DNA of 7,231 nucleotides from an uncultured Oscillospiraceae bacterium (GTDB taxonomy: Bacteria; Bacillota_A; Clostridia; Oscillospirales; Oscillospiraceae): positions 1-7,231 of the forward strand of contig CANRMG010000095.1 in assembly GCA_947631675.1 (NCBI GenBank), read 5' to 3'. The first letter of the stretch is position 1. Each line of letters begins with the position of its first letter. The translations under genes and the position numbers were made by a program. Positions 6,595-7,231 of this stretch are shown piece after piece. A model generated the notes under the pieces. That model was given only the letters and a program-made list of their open reading frames with translations. It had not been told where the DNA came from and did no database searches.

Positions 6595-7231
6595 TTACTT
6601 GGAGTTGAAGATGCGGAAGATGCTGTCGAAGGGGTCCTCTTCCTCGGGCTCCGCGGGAGCGGGGGCCTTCTCCTCGGCGTTCTTCTCCGCCTGGGAGAAG
6701 AGTTTCTCCGCCGCCTCGGCGGCAGCGGCCTGGGTCCCGGCAGAGGAGGCGGCAGACACAGCCTTCGCCGTGGGGGTGCCCTCGTCAAAACCGGTGGCGA
6801 TGACGATCACCCGGATCTCGTCGTCCATGGAGTTATCGAAGGAGGCGCCGAAGATGATGTTGGCATCGGGATGGGCCGCGGCCTGGACCAGGTTCGCCGC
6901 CGTCTCCACGTCGTCAAGGCCCATATCCTCGGACCCGGTTATGTTGATAAGAACGCCCTTCGCGCCGTTGATGGAGGTCTCCATCAGCGGGCTGGAGATG
7001 GCCATCTGGGCCGCGTCCTCCGCCTTGCCCTTGCCCACGGCGTGGCCCACGCCCATGTGGGCGAAGCCGGCGCCGCGCATGATGGTGCATACGTCCGCGA
7101 AGTCCAGGTTGATGAACCCGGTGTTCTTGATAAGGCCGGAGATGCTGGTGACGGCCTCATGCAGGACCTCGTCGGCGATCTCGAAGGCGTTGGCGAAGGT
7201 GACCTTCTGGTCGGTGGCGTACTTCAGCCGG
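6595..7231 (-). CDS. ftsZ: Cell division protein FtsZ, C-terminal part (cut by right window edge)
   Basis: Tubulin-like GTPase that polymerises into the Z-ring at mid-cell. The last 211 residues are present; the GTP-binding N-terminal half lies beyond the edge. The fragment begins at RLKYATDQK. It contains the core helix FANAFEIADEVL, the T7 catalytic loop NLDFAD (fragment residues 41-46), RGAGFAHMGVG, and the C-terminal subdomain with INGAKGVLINITGSEDMGL and DNSMDDEIRVIVIATGF (up to about 148). A low-complexity Ala/Glu/Pro linker of roughly 50 residues follows. The protein ends DPFDSIFRIFNSK, which takes the place of the canonical conserved tail peptide (DIPxFLR-like) used to bind FtsA, SepF and similar partners. 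The gene points toward the nucleotidyltransferase, with the terminator between them. The open frame continues unbroken to the window edge. Confidence 0.96.
   Translation of the reverse strand, partial: RLKYATDQKVTFANAFEIADEVLHEAVTSISGLIKNTGFINLDFADVCTIMRGAGFAHMGVGHAVGKGKAEDAAQMAISSPLMETSINGAKGVLINITGSEDMGLDDVETAANLVQAAAHPDANIIFGASFDNSMDDEIRVIVIATGFDEGTPTAKAVSAASSAGTQAAAAEAAEKLFSQAEKNAEEKAPAPAEPEEEDPFDSIFRIFNSK

Overview
The window is a GC-rich chromosomal stretch (GC-rich third codon positions throughout) that reads like a member of the Firmicutes, most likely an Oscillospirales/Oscillospiraceae-type clostridium. Three things support this. The order gdpP-type phosphodiesterase, rplI, dnaB is a classic Firmicutes arrangement. 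Strong AGGAGG-type ribosome binding sites are present. The FtsZ and nucleotidyltransferase sequences resemble GC-rich clostridial versions. The taxonomic call is inference from protein appearance only.

Layout. Positions 1-5382, all on the minus strand, hold a tightly packed operon. In order of transcription (right to left) it encodes a membrane-anchored c-di-AMP phosphodiesterase (GdpP/DhhP type), ribosomal protein bL9 (rplI), the replicative helicase DnaB, tRNA(Ile)-lysidine synthase (tilS) and the first 76 codons of hypoxanthine phosphoribosyltransferase (hpt, cut by the left edge). A well-formed sigma-A-type promoter with an extended -10 lies just upstream of gdpP. The junctions are 15 bp, 17 bp, an 11-bp overlap and another 11-bp overlap, so co-transcription and translational coupling are likely.

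Positions 5383-5591 are a divergent intergenic region with the gdpP promoter, a GC-rich inverted repeat and the ribosome binding site of the next gene. Positions 5592-6548 (plus strand) encode a sugar-phosphate nucleotidyltransferase whose C-terminal tail resembles the last domain of a phosphomannomutase. It may be an internally shortened relative of the bifunctional guanylyltransferase/phosphomannomutase proteins. A perfect 12-bp hairpin terminator at 6552-6579 separates it from the convergent ftsZ gene (3' part, 6595 to the right edge, minus strand).

The genes are mostly housekeeping: second-messenger turnover, translation, replication, tRNA modification, purine salvage, cell-envelope sugar activation and division. 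I see no mobile element, CRISPR array, toxin-antitoxin, defence locus or RNA gene, and no convincing undescribed system. The items most worth a second look are the unusual tail of the nucleotidyltransferase, the high use of the AUA isoleucine codon in a GC-rich genome beside the gene whose product makes AUA decoding possible, the paired 11-bp overlaps flanking tilS, and an AT-rich, U7-containing island inside tilS.
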